Assembly: GCA_022829145.1 (NCBI GenBank)
Contig: CM040745.1
Location: 22,350,906-22,414,905 of the forward strand
Reading direction: 5' to 3'
Source: Albula goreensis
Lineage: Eukaryota; Chordata; Actinopteri; Albuliformes; Albulidae
DNA: 64,000 nt
The notes below the pieces were generated by a model. The model had not been told where the DNA came from. It made no database searches and saw nothing but the letters and a program-made list of their open reading frames with translations. Positions 1 through 13,443 of this stretch are shown piece by piece; the stretch's first letter is position 1; every line of letters starts with the position of its first letter. The translations under genes were made by a program, and so were the position numbers.

Positions 1-3000
1 GAGCTCATTCATTCAGTAGGCAAAATGTACAACTGCCTCTGAATTTAATGATGAATGAGTGACATAACTTGAATTATCAATAATTGTACTCATATTTAGA
101 AAACATAACACAAACACGTGCACATATATTGTCATAATATATAGTAATGTCAGTAAATGGAAGTTATATCAGTAAGTCACCATTGAATTCAAAAGCAATA
201 CTACATGCCGCACATGTGAAAATACAAGTAATATGGATTATCATAGTAATTGGCCATGTTTGAAATTATGGACAGGATCTTAAGTTTGCTTGTGCAGAAA
301 TAGAGTTGCTAAATTGGAAATGTCTAAAAGGGAGACTTAAATCTGTAGAACCACTCCAGATTAATATGGTGGCATTTTCCCCTGCTGTATATTTTCATCA
401 ACCCCAAATAGATGTATAAAATGTTGAGGAAAAGCTATTACTTGCCAGATGAGTTCAATTATATTGCCTCTAACAAGCCATTTACTCAGTTCTTTCTGCT
501 GACGACCTTGCACTCTGAGCAGCTGGTCTTTTTGTGCTTTTGCTTATTTTGTTTCCCGGATCTCACGCTGTCCTGGCTCTCAAGTTTCCTGCTCAGTTTT
601 GTTTTGATGTGAAAGGGCGCCCATGATGTTCATAGAGTGAAGCTTGCCAGTTCTGTCTATCAGAGAGAGAAGACCTACGCCCAGTTACCCATCCTCTGCA
701 TCACCCCAGCCCAAGAAAGCTTTCCTTCTGTCAACATCTCTCTTTATATTTCAGATACTCTAGCGCCAGGTATTGATTCCCATCCCCTGGCTCAGCCTGA
801 TTGGAAAGCATGTCTCCTCCAGACCACCTCGCCACTTGAAAGCCCTCTGCCTGTGTCATAATTCATATGAGAATGTAAAGAAATCCCAAGGGGCTGAAAT
901 AGAATGCTGCCCATTTTTTTAAAAGCGGAGGCTGAAGAGAATTATGTCCTGTGAAATCCAGGGCCTTATGTCTCTCTGCAAATCCACTCTTCAGCATTGT
1001 AATTTAAGCCACCAGTGGGTCATGATATGAGTTTAGAGGGCTGGAGGGATGGGTGGACTGTATCTGTGCTTTGTGAGGGTGTCAGAGCCTTTGTCACTGC
1101 CTTAAACAAGGAGCCAGAATTATGTGTCCTAGAACAATCTATTCAAGGGTTATTTTACATTTATGAATGTCTAATGCCCCTGGGACTTTCCTGTAACATT
1201 ATAACAGTGTGGTCATATCATTTTGAAATGTTATGAAAATGTTACCATAATGCAGATTCTAGAGTGTATGAAAATGACAAGCCTGGATGGGATGTTTGGC
1301 TACTTCTCATCATCATCTGGTTCTGTATATGTTTTAAGCTCTTATTTGTGTGCTTCCTTTTTTTTTTTTTTTTTGAGCTGTTCAAATTTATGAAGAATAA
1401 TGCAGTGATGGGGCAGGCCCAATTGGGGTTAGGGTGAAAAAAAAACAATTATTTGTATGTTTTTTATAAATATATTAATATTTATAAATATGTTTTTTTC
1501 TCAATGATTCTGTGTAATTCTTACCATTGTGGAATGGTACCTGTATGTCATGATTATACGGACAAGCAATGCCAAATTAACTGAATTGGAATGTTTATCC
1601 AGGTGTAAAGCACCTGATAATATTTGATTATCAGTCAATGTATATGTCTTCAGAGCACAGGAAAGACCCCAGCAGTTGCCCTAGTGTTTGTGTACTTACT
1701 TGTCACCAAAAGTGTACAGAGGAGTGCTCAAAATGTCTCTCTCTTAGGCAGCACTTGGCACTGTACGAAATCACAGCGCTTTTAGTTGATTAAAAGCATA
1801 CAAGGGTTTGTTTCGCGCGGTAGGTGCTGGAGCCGGCCTGACAGCTTAACTACTGATTATTCAAGCCTCTTAGGGTAAGCTGGAGCATTTGAATGATGAA
1901 CGCCGACACTCTCTCTCTTCATTCAGTAAGGAATGGTGCAGAGAGGCTGAGGTAGCAGAGATGTGAAACCGGAACCTGTTGGCTCCCTGGCTCTCAGATC
2001 AGCGGCAGTGTGATTCATATGGAGCTGAGGCTTTATTTAGATTTAATCCACTGAGTGTTATACCTGCATATGCTTTGGTCAGGTGATCCTATTGAGCGAT
2101 CCTCATTTACAGTGTGTGTCATGGGGTCATATAGCAAAAGTGGAAATCCATCAACCACAAAAAGACAGTCTGAGATACAGATTGTCTTCTTCATTTGTAT
2201 CCTTCACTCCATAGCTCTGGTCAAGTCACAAAATACTAAAGGACCACACTGTGAGCGTGACAGCACTATCTTATTTTTGCTCTGAACAAGAACACCTGGT
2301 GTTTTTGTTTGTTTTCTGTGCATGGGTATGCTTTATTTTGACTTTTTTGTGCCTCAGACTCTTGCCTATTGCTTGGAAAATGTGAAACAGTGTTGTTTTG
2401 TGCCTCAGTCATCACATGTATTGACTTCACCAGGAAGCATCAGAGAAAGAAGTAATCTGCGGTTGAAATTGGCACATGTTTTTGTCAGCTCAGAAGAAAG
2501 TATCACAGTTTACTGCTATGAACTACAGTTTGAACTGTACTATTACTTTTCAGGTATCCATGACTGCTTTTGCTTTAGCAGCCTTCTTTTCATTTTAAAA
2601 GACTCTTGGATGTGCCCTTTCTTTAACAAATATGCTTGCCTGACACACTTTCCAGAGCTATTTGTATTCTGCTTTCCAAAGCGTCTGCAGAGCCAAGTCA
2701 GCAGTAACTGTGCAACGTTCATAAGCAGATGTAGAGGAGGACTAAGCTGAAAACATTCCAAGCACTCGCTTTCAGCTCTTTATTTATGCCTATGGGGTTG
2801 TGTCGTAAGATCGCCAAGGCATGGTCGATTCCTTGCCGAAAGAGCACTGAAAGGCCCATTCAGCAACAATATGCATTTGACTGCTTGACAAGTAGTGCTT
2901 TCACTTTATCTGTGGTATACAACCGATATCACTGACATTTGAAAAGCACACCACAAATTCAGATGTGATCTGCTCCCTTACCCCCACCTGATCATAAACC

Positions 3001-4198
3001 TTAGAAGTCATGTTATTTACCACGTTGGGTTTTCTCCCACAAGATGCTGGGTTTGATCCCTTGACTAATTCCATTTTTTCATTTTCCAAGTGAGAAGCAG
3101 TGCCTGCGAAATCATGACACCGCCTTCATTGTTCTGAAGCCTGAGCAGCAAGGTAAAGCTGGCGAGGAGCTATCTATTCTTCTTCAACAGAAATGGGGGT
3201 AGTATTCAAATTCCAAAAGGCCTAATCCCACATTAAGACTTTAAGGACTTCAAATCTTCAAAGTGTTTTAATGTCACCGCTTCGTAAGGAGAGGAACTGC
3301 TCTCCCAAGTTATTGGGACGTCAAGTGTGGAGCTAAAGAAGGCACACATATCTTATTTTCCACATTCATTTAAAAGGCAAATTTAAGAAATGTTCTTGAG
3401 CATTAACCTACACATTAGAAGGAATAAAAATAGGTTTGGTTTGTAGACACCTTTCCTAGCATTGCACAGACAGTTATTATTTGGTGTAGTGTTTTGATTT
3501 TTGCATTTGTAGAGTTCAGGTTTTTTCATAACCATTAAGGTCAAATGGGTCCTATATATTTTAAACTGTATAGTAAATCTTTTCTATCACACACCACTGA
3601 AAGGATTGCACTGATTTATAGAAAACCTGAGTTCCATTTGTCATTAGCTGTCTATTCCTCCCATTTCATTCACTTGCTCAATGGCAGCACTGTGAAAATG
3701 CATAGCAAGGGGTATGCATGTGCATATCTGTATCTATGTGCATATTATGTTTCCTACACAGTTACACTCCTGCCATTGGATGTCTGGTAAATATAGTCAT
3801 GTGCTAATGATAAACAGTATTTTGTGGAATTTTAAAGTGTTTTGCGAAACTGCTGGGAATTTTCCCTTGCTTGTGAACATTTTCACATTTGTATAACATT
3901 TTTCATAAGTGGGACTAAACACTCAGCCAGATGTAACTTTGATTTTAATATAGCACACTCACAGATACTAGCTCATTGGAGGATCTTCTGACGGCCTTAG
4001 GGTACATCGTGATGTTATCAAATAGCAGTTCTTTGGCACCTTTGGGTGCCAAAATTATAAGTGGTTATAATAAATGGTTGTTAGAGGAACCTTTTAATCC
4101 TACAAAATTGTTGCTGATTAGTGTCTCAACATCAGTCACTCTCTTGAAAGATTAAATTTGAATTATTATTTTTTCTGTCTGCTAACTGAAAACATAAT
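1..4198. other. No gene recognised
   Basis: Only short chance open frames. A T17 run lies near 1358. The stretch 1790-2060 is less AT-rich, with CGCGCGG and several non-repetitive blocks, and looks like possible conserved non-coding DNA. A small perfect hairpin (TTTGGCACC / GGTGCCAAA) lies at 4032-4053. Confidence 0.5.
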
Positions 4199-4829
4199 GG
4201 GCCTCATTTATCAAACATGAGCCAAACGAATCTGATTGTAAGTCGTTCGTAAATGCATTTACGCCAAAAAAGGGATTTACCAAAGTTTCCGTATATCAGC
4301 TTGTTCATAGGATCTGAAGAAATTTCACGCGTGCTCTAAACTGTTTGTATTGTGTGCATAAATGGAAAAACACGGTTGATGGCTGTAAAGAACTTTTATT
4401 TTCCCATTCACTCATCATTTATTGGCTTGCGACTTGAGACCACTGTTCATTTGGCTGCAACAGTTATTTTTCGCCTTTGGTCTTCCCCGGCCCTGACACT
4501 TCACTACTTACACTGCTGAACAAAGTTTTTTTTTTCTGGATTCCATTTCCATGAACAAAACTTCCATCTTCGCTTCAGACACTTTTTTTTTTCTTTTACC
4601 TTTTCTCTGCCATCTCTTTTCCAAGCTCCTTATATGGTATTTCAGCGGCATCAATTTATGTGGACGTGCTTCTCATTTACGATTGATTGGTATTTATCAA
4701 CATACACACAGAATACGAACAAATGCTGTGTTTATGCGTGTTTGATAAATTTGGCAGAATTTCCTAGTTCATATTCGTTCACGCTTACATTTGCACACAG
4801 TTTTATGGAAATATTGATAAATAAGGTCC
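4199..4829. mobile_element. Non-autonomous DNA transposon with imperfect terminal inverted repeats (about 631 bp)
   Basis: The left end GGGCCTCATTTATCAA is the inverse complement of the right end TTGATAAATAAGGTCC at 14 of 16 positions. The interior has no transposase. Similar subterminal TTGATAAAT (about 4742-4750) occurs near the right end. No convincing target-site duplication is visible, so family and exact borders are uncertain. Confidence 0.5.
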
Positions 4830-6136
4830 AAAGCGTTGTCCGTTTGATTGTATCATTTTTAGGTTTTAGACAGGGCAGAATAGACCATGTTGTGCCTCAG
4901 GGCCAGGGCATCACCATTTTGAGGCCCCTCTTTTCTCTCTTGTGACAGTCGTGGGGATTGCTTCTTTGGACAGTAACAAGATACCAACATAAAGTGATCT
5001 GTGCAGCCTTGTACAGAGAACCTCAGAGGTAGAAAAACTACAGATTTGAACTTCAGGTTAGAAAATGACTAATATTTGTTCTCTGGTTTTTCACTTCTCT
5101 CAGGAAAATATTTTAATACACACATAAAAACAAATCAGTTATGTCATTAATTATGCCAGATCAATGACTGTGTTATTTTAACAATGACATAGTGGGAAAT
5201 GGCAGGAAGTGGATAAAACAAAATGATTTGATGATTGTTGTAGCCATGGAAGGTGTTTGCACCACAGACTGTACCTGGTCTCTTAAAATAGCTTCATATT
5301 TCTTGACCCTTACATGACTATGCAGAACAATCATTGGGCCTAATGACTCCCATGAGATGGCGGTCCGTACCAGTACAATTGCACCAACAGTTGGGAACAG
5401 TCATTGAGGGTTGAAGGCTTTCTCTTGGGTTCTTGCATATACTTGTCCAAATGTAGGAAAAAGAGAAACCAAGGACTTATCAGATCATATTCTTCAGTTA
5501 CTCAGGGGTCGAGGTTTTGTGCTCCTTATGCCAGGTTATGTGCTATTGTGCATTATCCTTGGATACAAGTGATTTTCAAGTTGTGGCCCTGCCTTAGATG
5601 CAAGCTTTATGAAGCTACCTTTTGTTGAAACTAGGTGACAGGTGTGTTGATTCAGTTCTGTGGTAATTTCTGTGGCCATAGTATTTTGATGTTAAGCAAC
5701 TGTCCCATCATGTGTCTGTTTGTTCCTGAGCTTTGACTTGCGACCACTGCTCATTTGGCTTTAACATGTGTTATAATTTTAAACACTGTTCAACTTGCCA
5801 CATTAAATACATTTTTGTTTATTTTTGTGATCAATGCACCAAAACTCTAGGCACAGACGTTGGGCCTCTTTCGTATTCTGATAGCTGTCCCATGCTGCTT
5901 TTCAAAGAGCTGAATGTCAGGCCTCAGGGACAACAACGTTTTTGGCACAGCATTATGTTGTCGATAATAAATACCTGAAGTGAAATCCACCCATTTCACT
6001 CCATAATACCTCCAGTTCCAAACAAGTTCTCATACAGACCACAATGGTACAGTACTTATCCACACTGTTTAAATGTATTTGTGCCAAAAGCTACTGTCTC
6101 ACTGTACATATTAAATCATTTAACTCCCTATATACA

Positions 6137-6137
<1 letters not shown>
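4830..6137. other. No gene recognised; partial repeat of the 4.4-kb segment
   Basis: Positions 5735-5766 match 4431-4462 at 28 of 32 bases (both contain GACCACTG and TCATTTGGCT). The earlier copy lies inside the TIR element, so this region may hold a second, degraded element. Confidence 0.4.
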
Positions 6138-6173
<36 letters not shown>

Positions 6174-6210
6174 ACATGAGCACATGCATGTCACCTTAAA
6201 TGCTACCAGC

Positions 6211-6293
<83 letters not shown>
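6138..6293. repeat. (TA)n - 40-bp core - (GT)n - (TA)n compound microsatellite
   Basis: (TA)n at 6138-6170, a unique-looking 40-bp core at 6171-6210, (GT)n at 6211-6242 and (TA)n at 6244-6293. The core recurs in inverted orientation at 25512-25551, again beside (CA)n and (TA)n, so the unit is a dispersed repeat and not just simple sequence. Confidence 0.85.
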
Positions 6294-6294
<1 letters not shown>

Positions 6295-6409
6295 TGTTCT
6301 TTATATATTTATTCATTTGCTTCCCTATATATGGGAGTAAATGCTTTATTATTTCCCATGTTATTGTATCCATATGATTGTACATGATATGTCATGATTT
6401 ATATCACAT

Positions 6410-6412
<3 letters not shown>

Positions 6413-6444
<32 letters not shown>

Positions 6445-6463
6445 TCTCTGTCTCTCTCTCTCC
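6413..6463. repeat. (TC)n microsatellite
   Basis: About 50 nt of TC dinucleotides with two small interruptions. Confidence 0.9.
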
Positions 6464-9400
6464 AGATCAACAGAATTTTTATCCACTGTGTTATTTTGGT
6501 CTGCACTGTGCACCTGTGCTCATTGTGCTGATTCTCACCCTTAAAAAATCTCATAAGTAATCTCAGCTCCTTCAGTACTTGCTTTAAAATGTTATTAAAA
6601 GGCTATGGCTATGAATATGTATTACATGTATTTGAAACACAAGTTGATTTCACTCTTCCTCAACACAAACAGACACACACATATGTATGTACACACACAA
6701 ACATTGTGTGTACTGTCTCCTCTCTTCTTTCTGCGTTCCCTGCTTTTACAGATATACACATGGTGGGTGACATACTGATGAGCTGGCAAACAATCAGAGC
6801 CACTGATAGGGTAAATAAACATGTGTTTATGAAGAAACTGATTTACTCCTTAAAATATGTCAGTTGTATAATTGAGAAGAATCATATGAGGGACTCCTAT
6901 GAGGTGCATAATGTGTAATAAGGCCCAAAGGCTCACTTCATCCAAACTTATTTTCTGATTTTATCTGAAGAAATATTCATGAAACAGAAGTGGAGAGTAA
7001 TGTCAATTTTTGGACTTGGAAATTGAACAACACCATTTTCAAACTACAGATGCAATATATAGTAAGAAACATCAGGATGATTCAAGTTGGACTTTAACAG
7101 ATTCTGTTTATCACTGATTCACTTAAGTAATTTGGAGTCATTAAACAATTTGCACAGGGAAGGACATTTGCACCATTTGGGAGTATTGATAAATTGTTGT
7201 TTCCAATAATTCTACTTTTTTGACAGAGAATATTACCTCCATGTTTAAAAGTGAGTTCAGGCATACAAATAAAAAGAATAAACAAACTTTCTTTCCATAT
7301 TATATTTTAATTTAGATGTCTATTTAATTTAGTTGTATATTCAATTTAATCACTGCAGCCAAACCAAATGCTTAGTTTAATTTACAAATAAGAATGACAA
7401 AAATAATTTTAGTCCAATTTAGATTAAACTTATATTTCATTTTTTCATGGTACCCATTAACAATAAGACATTGCCTTTAATTGTTGCTGGCATGAAATGG
7501 TAAATTTCTTTTGTATAACATGATTAGTACATGTATCAATCTTTTGTGGAAATAAATAGGTTTTTTGGTGACTCTTAAGTTAGAGATTAATCTCTTCCAA
7601 ACAGCCATTTGGGAAAACACAAATCTTGTAACACAAATCCTTTCAAAACATTTTTTCTTTTGTATCATTTTAAAATCAGGTTAATCTCTCCAAGGATTTT
7701 TACTTGGTGTTGTTCCTCGGCATGTTAACACTACTAATATGTATTTGTGTGTGTTTTATGGGAGAACAGGCAGCTTGCGCTCTGTTTTCTCTTTATTTTA
7801 CAGTCGGGAATTTGACAAGTTTACAGCTGAGTCATGAGGAAAGTTTATAAAGGTGGATAAGTTGAAACAACACCATGCAGAGGATTTTTCCACTGCACCT
7901 GAACTGCAATATCAGCTGCATCCACCCTGTACCTAAAGAGAAATTAAGCTTGCATGTGATGTCTCCAATTGATGTCGTGACCAGTCTTAACTATTTTACA
8001 CACTTGCCCAGCAAGTAGGTGTTGCTAGACAACAATTAGAGAGAAGTGTTCAACTGGCTTATCCCCTATTTCTCCACATCTTTCCTGGCTGGGCTTCCCT
8101 TGTGATTTTTACTAACTCACCCTTACTGGATATGAATATGACTACAGTCAAGTCATCACAACCCACCTGTTCATTCATGGATTAGACTGCACATAGTAGT
8201 GGTGTGAGGAAATGCTGGTCATGTGCCTCACTGTTTGGGGGTTTATGTATTCCCTAGTTGGTACTATATAACAAATAAGAGTGAAAAACACACACATCAA
8301 CATTTCATTTATTAATTTATTTCTTTATTTTTGGATTGGCAAATGGAAACCTTTGGCTAAATCCTAAAAACAGACAATGTTTTTGAACCTAGGCTCATTG
8401 TAAGTCAGATCAGCTATATGAGTACCCATGGGCATACTGCACCTGCTACACAATGACAAAATAGTTTTTGCTGATAGACATTTAAAATTCCTAGTGAACA
8501 ATGCAGGGAAATTAAACCTTACAAAATGTGTGCCTTATTTCCCTGGTGATTTAGCTATTATTTACCATTTTATCAACCCAAGATTATAATATATTGTTAA
8601 AACCAATATTATTCATTCTGGTTTTAACAAAGAATCAAGTCGCTTTACCCCTAAGAGATCACATTCAGAGCACACTTGGGTTTTTGTATTCTTATATTTT
8701 ATTTACTGGGGAAGTATACCAGTCCCAGTCATTACTTCTCTGTAAATATGCTAGCCTACTGAAAAATCAAGCTGTGAAGAAACAGTTTATTACATTTTCA
8801 TGAGTTTTGTATGTAATAGCCTAATAGCCTATTCAGGCCAATATGCAATTTTCTATTATATCTAACAAATATTTAAAGAAATATTTTAAAAATAATGCAG
8901 TATGGGTTCAGTTCAAGTTGAAGCTTTTCGCTGCAGGGTGCATTCTTTCGAGGAATGGATTCTTGAAAATTGTGGCCCATTGTGAACCACTGATCTACAA
9001 ACACCGATATGAACAATTTGTGCCATTTAACCATGCAAGTGGCTTTTTTATTAAAAGCAGCAGGTTTTGCAGTATAATAGCTATGTTTGTGTGCTTGAGT
9101 TGTTCAGATCTTCCTCTGAGGTTCTGGAGCGTAAACAGCTGATTGTAGAGGGTAGAGATTTCCACTGAGGGCACATTCTACACATGCACATAACTTATGC
9201 TCCAGGATAAATGCATATTTGTTCTGGATTAAATTAGCATCTTGAAAATATCCAATGCCCAATATTATGATAGCACCTTTAAGTGCTGTTGCCATTTAAG
9301 TAAAATAAAATTGGAGCAGTCTATAAGCACTAAGCATTTCAACCATGTAAAATGTCCTTAGATTGTTTATTTTGAAAGGGACGTTAACAATTTACTTAGG

Positions 9401-9794
9401 GGCATTTTCTTAAAAAAAAAAAATCATGCTTTTTGATCTCTTTTGCTCTTTTTTCTTCTCCATATATCCTCATAAATTGTTGTTTGATAAGTAAGCAACT
9501 GTTTTTCATCATTCAGTGAAGCATGAAGTCAATTCATTTTTACCCTTTGGCAAAATATATAGAAGTATCTACTTTCTTCTTCAGCTTTGACTCATGTTTT
9601 GAAGCAAGCCTTTAAAAGGCCTGTAATCCATTATTGATACTCACAATATAAATAGCTTAGGTCTCATAAATATTTCATGATACGTATGGCAAACTATTTG
9701 AGTGACAGCAATTTACAAAAATGGTAAACACGGAGTGCCAAACCACAAAATGACAACAGATTTATGGAAATAATAGATGTCCTAGTTTTCAGGT

Positions 9795-9806
9795 GGGGGG
9801 GGGGGG
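9795..9806. repeat. Poly-G run (12 nt)
   Basis: Twelve consecutive G residues followed by TGGCAGG. The run could destabilise replication or sequencing, and its length may be mis-called. Confidence 0.8.
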
Positions 9807-10756
9807 TGGCAGGTAGGGGAAATTGAAGATTCAAATTTTTTTATGAGTATGGGTTATGTTGCTTTTGTGAATGGATTCATTTGTGCCTTGTTGTATGTCA
9901 GTAAGAGTTTGTAATGTACTGCTCAAAAGCCAATTCAGCTGTAAACTTGGTTTTTCATTACATTGTAATTTATGGAAGGTCTGACTTCGGTCATTCTTCC
10001 ATCATTAATTTACCGTTTTGTGATATTATTGCTTTCTCTCCAAGATAAGGCTGAATTGTTGTTTGCTTTTATTTCCTATGAACTGAACCAGGACTACAGA
10101 TAGTTATTTTAGTTCTCCTAAACGAGCAAAGTGCTGTACATCTTTTCAAGTGCCTTAAATCCTAATGCAGATCCACCTACAGCCAGACAGCTCTTCTTAA
10201 TCTGACAGATGTATTTCCTGTCTTTTCATCAGGTTAGTCCTTGAGCAGGGGTCACGAAATAATCTGTGAAGGTGAGGATATGCGTGTAGGGGATGACAGA
10301 GAGAGGAGGGAGCATATTAGCTTTTAGAAATCATTAAACATTAATATAATCTGTTCAGTCTTGGCTGAATCTAATGCCATGTTATAGTAGAATGTCACCT
10401 CTGGGAGCGTTTACATTGGGCTTCTCTTGAATAAGACATCAGATCGTCACCTTCTTTAGGAGGCACAAGACATGATTACCTCCGTTGCTCTATGTATGTG
10501 GTCACAACATTACTAATGACTAATGACCAACACATTTATAATTTACTCCTTTAAATAAATAATGATGCCATATATCTCTGAACTTATTTTTCAAAACATA
10601 ACATTTTGGCAGTGTTCCATATATAGTTACAAAATAAGAAATGTCTGCTTTGGATCTCGCATTATTTCAATAGTATTGGTGTTTCCCTATGTTTGCCTTC
10701 CTGTTGCCGAAAATTAGGACCTTTTGACTGACAGCATAGAATTTGAAGCTTTGCCT

Positions 10757-10779
10757 ATTCACCAAGAGAGGGCGCTGTG
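10757..10779 (+). promoter_or_regulatory. CTCF-like motif
   Basis: ACCAAGAGAGGGCGCTGTGA matches the AGRGGGCGCTG part of the CTCF core, with mismatches in the first half. It lies 140 nt upstream of candidate exon A. Weak evidence on its own. Confidence 0.25.
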
Positions 10780-10917
10780 AGCCTACCGATAATTGACTGC
10801 AAAATTATGTCATTTTCAGTGCAGCCATAAACTATTTAATAGGTTTGTATAGCACTTGCATTCCTTATAAAACACAAAAATGATGATAATGTCAATTAAT
10901 ATGTTTCTTTTTTAAAG

Positions 10918-10981
10918 GGATTTATCACTCTCCAGAGTTGGACCTGGTATATGAGAAAATAGCCACTGACCTTGACCCACT
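10918..10981 (+). other. Candidate exon A (unidentified)
   Basis: It lies between acceptor CTTTTTTAAAG and donor CT|GTAAGC. One frame is open throughout (IYHSPELDLVYEKIATDLDP), with phase 2 at both ends; the other two frames have stops. The peptide is acidic and I do not recognise it. Confidence 0.25.
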
Positions 10982-11253
10982 GTAAGCACTTTGTGTCACT
11001 AGCATATGCACTCTGTCAGTGAAGCAGAATAACATGATATGACATTTTCAACTGATACAATGTGCATATATTTATGTGAATGTTTATGTTCAGCAATGTT
11101 AATAAATTATGCACCATTAAAACTAATTTAGTTAATACTATTTTGCTTGCTGCAATTTAATTTCTGCTTGACTTCATCCACCACCCACTAAATGGGAATG
11201 GTTCTGCTTAAAAATATAACAAAAATAACACATCATCCCTTCTTTTTTGATAG

Positions 11254-11362
11254 ATCCTCACCTTTGCATAAGGAAGGACGAACATTTAAGACTGCTTAAA
11301 CCAAGCCAAAGCATATTCACAATTCTGTGAAACTGATAAGAGATTGATAAGAGACTGTTCAG
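11254..11362 (+). other. Candidate exon B (unidentified, contains a stop)
   Basis: Acceptor TTCTTTTTTGATAG and donor CAG|GTAAGC flank 109 nt. Joined to candidate exon A the frame continues as LSSPLHKEGRTFKTA and then stops (TAA at 11297-11299), so the pair could be the end of a coding region or part of a noncoding transcript. Confidence 0.22.
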
Positions 11363-11473
11363 GTAAGCATTTCATGATATTTATTTCTTAGTGTGTTGTG
11401 TTATGGCCAATATAATAGTCAATCAAGGTTTGAAATCTGAATGCCTATGCTTTAAATAATGCTCTTCTTATAG

Positions 11474-11741
11474 GTGGAGCCGCTCTGGACAGATATATTT
11501 CTCCACAGTCTTCTAGAGGTGTGACAGCACAAGGTCACATGACCTGGAAGAGGAAACCCGAGAGACTTCTGGGATCCCTCTTTGGTTAGATTTAAAGTAC
11601 TGAGGGTTATCATTGGATGCTTGCACTTGCACTAGGAAAACTCACATGTCAGGAATCATGGTCCATACAAATGAAGCAATCTCAGCTTAAAAAAGATAAA
11701 TGCATCCCTCTCCCTCCTGCTAAAAATCAGTTAAGCGTATG
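11474..11741 (+). other. Candidate exon C (unidentified)
   Basis: Acceptor GCTCTTCTTATAG and a possible donor ATG|GTAAGG at 11742. One frame is open from the acceptor for 38 codons (starting GAALDRYISPQSS) to a TAG near 11587, so it is not open to the proposed donor. It would be noncoding or terminal. Confidence 0.2.
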
Positions 11742-11925
11742 GTAAGGGAATTAGTACACATATGGCATGTGTTTTTAACCATGCTCTGGGGGTGAATCCC
11801 ATTTGACTCTTAGGAGGCCCCAACATGCACTAGGTGTGATGGGTGGAGGAACATGATTGGATGCGATTGAGATTCATTGACATGGTGATGTGATGTTGTT
11901 CTCTTCATTTTTGCATTCACTGTAG

Positions 11926-12062
11926 AATGGGCCGGTAATCAACCTGGAAAGAAGTCTAAAGGCTGATGAACTGATCCGCACAGTGACACAGCTGCGCTCA
12001 TCCCCTTTCCCTGCCAAACGCCTCCATTTATGCCCTGAGCTCTGCAACTCAGCGCAACTCTG
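11926..12062 (+). other. Candidate exon D (unidentified, 45 open codons)
   Basis: Strong acceptor (TTCATTTTTGCATTCACTGTAG) and strong donor CTG|GTAAGT bound 137 nt. Only one frame is open; it starts NGPVINLERSLKADELIRTV and ends ELCNSAQL, in phase 0 and out phase 2. I do not recognise the peptide. It may be a noncoding 5' exon of pcbp3 or an exon of another gene. An antisense open frame of 169 codons (11874-12383) covers the same DNA and has no recognisable domain. Confidence 0.3.
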
Positions 12063-13375
12063 GTAAGTTCCCTCTTCTCTACTTCCTTTCATAGTGATGC
12101 CACACAGCTTTGGTAGATCTATATCTATGCGGAAGCTGGCTGGAGATATGGATGTGAATATTTCTGGGGCTTTTTCCCCATTGATGCCGGAACAGTGAGG
12201 AGGGCCCTTCTGGACAGCCTCTGATGAATTGCAGCTGAGTGTACGTGTTTCTTTGGTGAGCAGGAGTTTAGTCAGTGGCTGCGGAGCTTGACTCTTTTTT
12301 TGTTTTGAGAGGGGCCAGTATTCCTTGTTATGATTTACATTTTGATACGGGGCATACATTGTGCCATTGAATATATGTGACATTGAAACTATGACATTGA
12401 TTGCATTTGCTGTACATAATTATGACTCAATTTGATGAACAATCTTTCCTTCTGCACAGTGAAAATTCGCTCTCATTGAACAAGTCCATGTTGTAGAACA
12501 TGACATGATTTGATGTACTGGCATCTAATTATAAACCCACCTTTCTATGTATGTGGGACATTAACATGGAGCTGCTTCTGTTACTATTGACAAAAGCCCT
12601 ACCTTTATCTTGTCTCTGATGTCACTGTGACATTTTTCAGCTCAAGCTTAACTGGCTTGACAGAACACCTGAAGCTAGACCACGATAATGGTAGTGATAC
12701 TCTGTAATCTATTTTAGGGACAAGGATTTCCTATGTCTTGTAAGCTATTCCAGATGTAGCCTTTTCTGCCACGTGTACCCAGGATTCTGCATTCTGTTCT
12801 TCCCAGTTGGGTCACACTGTTTCCCCTCCACAGGACTAAGCTTCAGACTCCACAAGGCTGATTCCCAAGGGAACTTTTGTCCTTTGTCATCAGAACTAGT
12901 TTTGCCACATTGGCAGCTTTTGCTCAAAGGCAATCAGAACAGGAGCTGCACAGTCAGGATTAAAAATAACTCTCTTTGAGCCCAAAGTGCTTGAGCCAGA
13001 CTTGAGGCCGTAAAGAATGGAGGGTGTCAGTAGTGAAAGGGAAGCCTCTGCTGGCAGGATCTACAGTCTGTGTGTGCTCTGTGTGCAGTAGAGCTGCTCG
13101 GGTCACAGAGAGCAGGGGGAAACCCGAGCTGCTTTAACAAGACATCAAATCTGAGAAACAGTGGCACGCACAGGTATGGATATGGGGAGAGCATATTATC
13201 TCTCTCTACACTGGAGAAGTGCTCTAAATCCACAAACCCACACTCTGGCCTGCGCTGTCTGATTTGAGGGTCTGATAGGCTTACTTTGTTGTATTCCTTG
13301 GGTCTTCATAAAGCATTTTATCATTCTGTTGAGTTCTGGTGATATTATTCAATGACACTACATTATCATCCCATG

Positions 13376-13380
<5 letters not shown>

Positions 13381-13441
<61 letters not shown>
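13381..13441. repeat. (TA)n microsatellite, about 30 units
   Basis: An uninterrupted TA run of about 60 nt. Unlike the runs at 6.1 and 25.4 kb, it is not attached to the 40-bp core. Confidence 0.95.

Positions 13442-13443
<2 letters not shown>

Larger units (their letters stand above)
6464..10917. other. No gene recognised
   Basis: AT-rich DNA with short chance ORFs, the G12 run at 9795 and a CTCF-like motif near 10760. Nothing on either strand resembles a known protein. Confidence 0.5.

Noticed and set aside
2322..2750. 142-codon plus-strand frame
   Set aside because: Cys/Phe/Ser-rich peptide from T-rich DNA, no domain and no splice context.
3040..3065. GGGTTTGATCCC, resembling a tRNA/SINE B box
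   Set aside because: No A box or tRNA-like fold upstream and no SINE tail.
11874..12383. Minus-strand open frame of 169 codons, the longest in the window
   Set aside because: No recognisable domain or start context, and it lies opposite a better-supported plus-strand exon with consensus splice sites.
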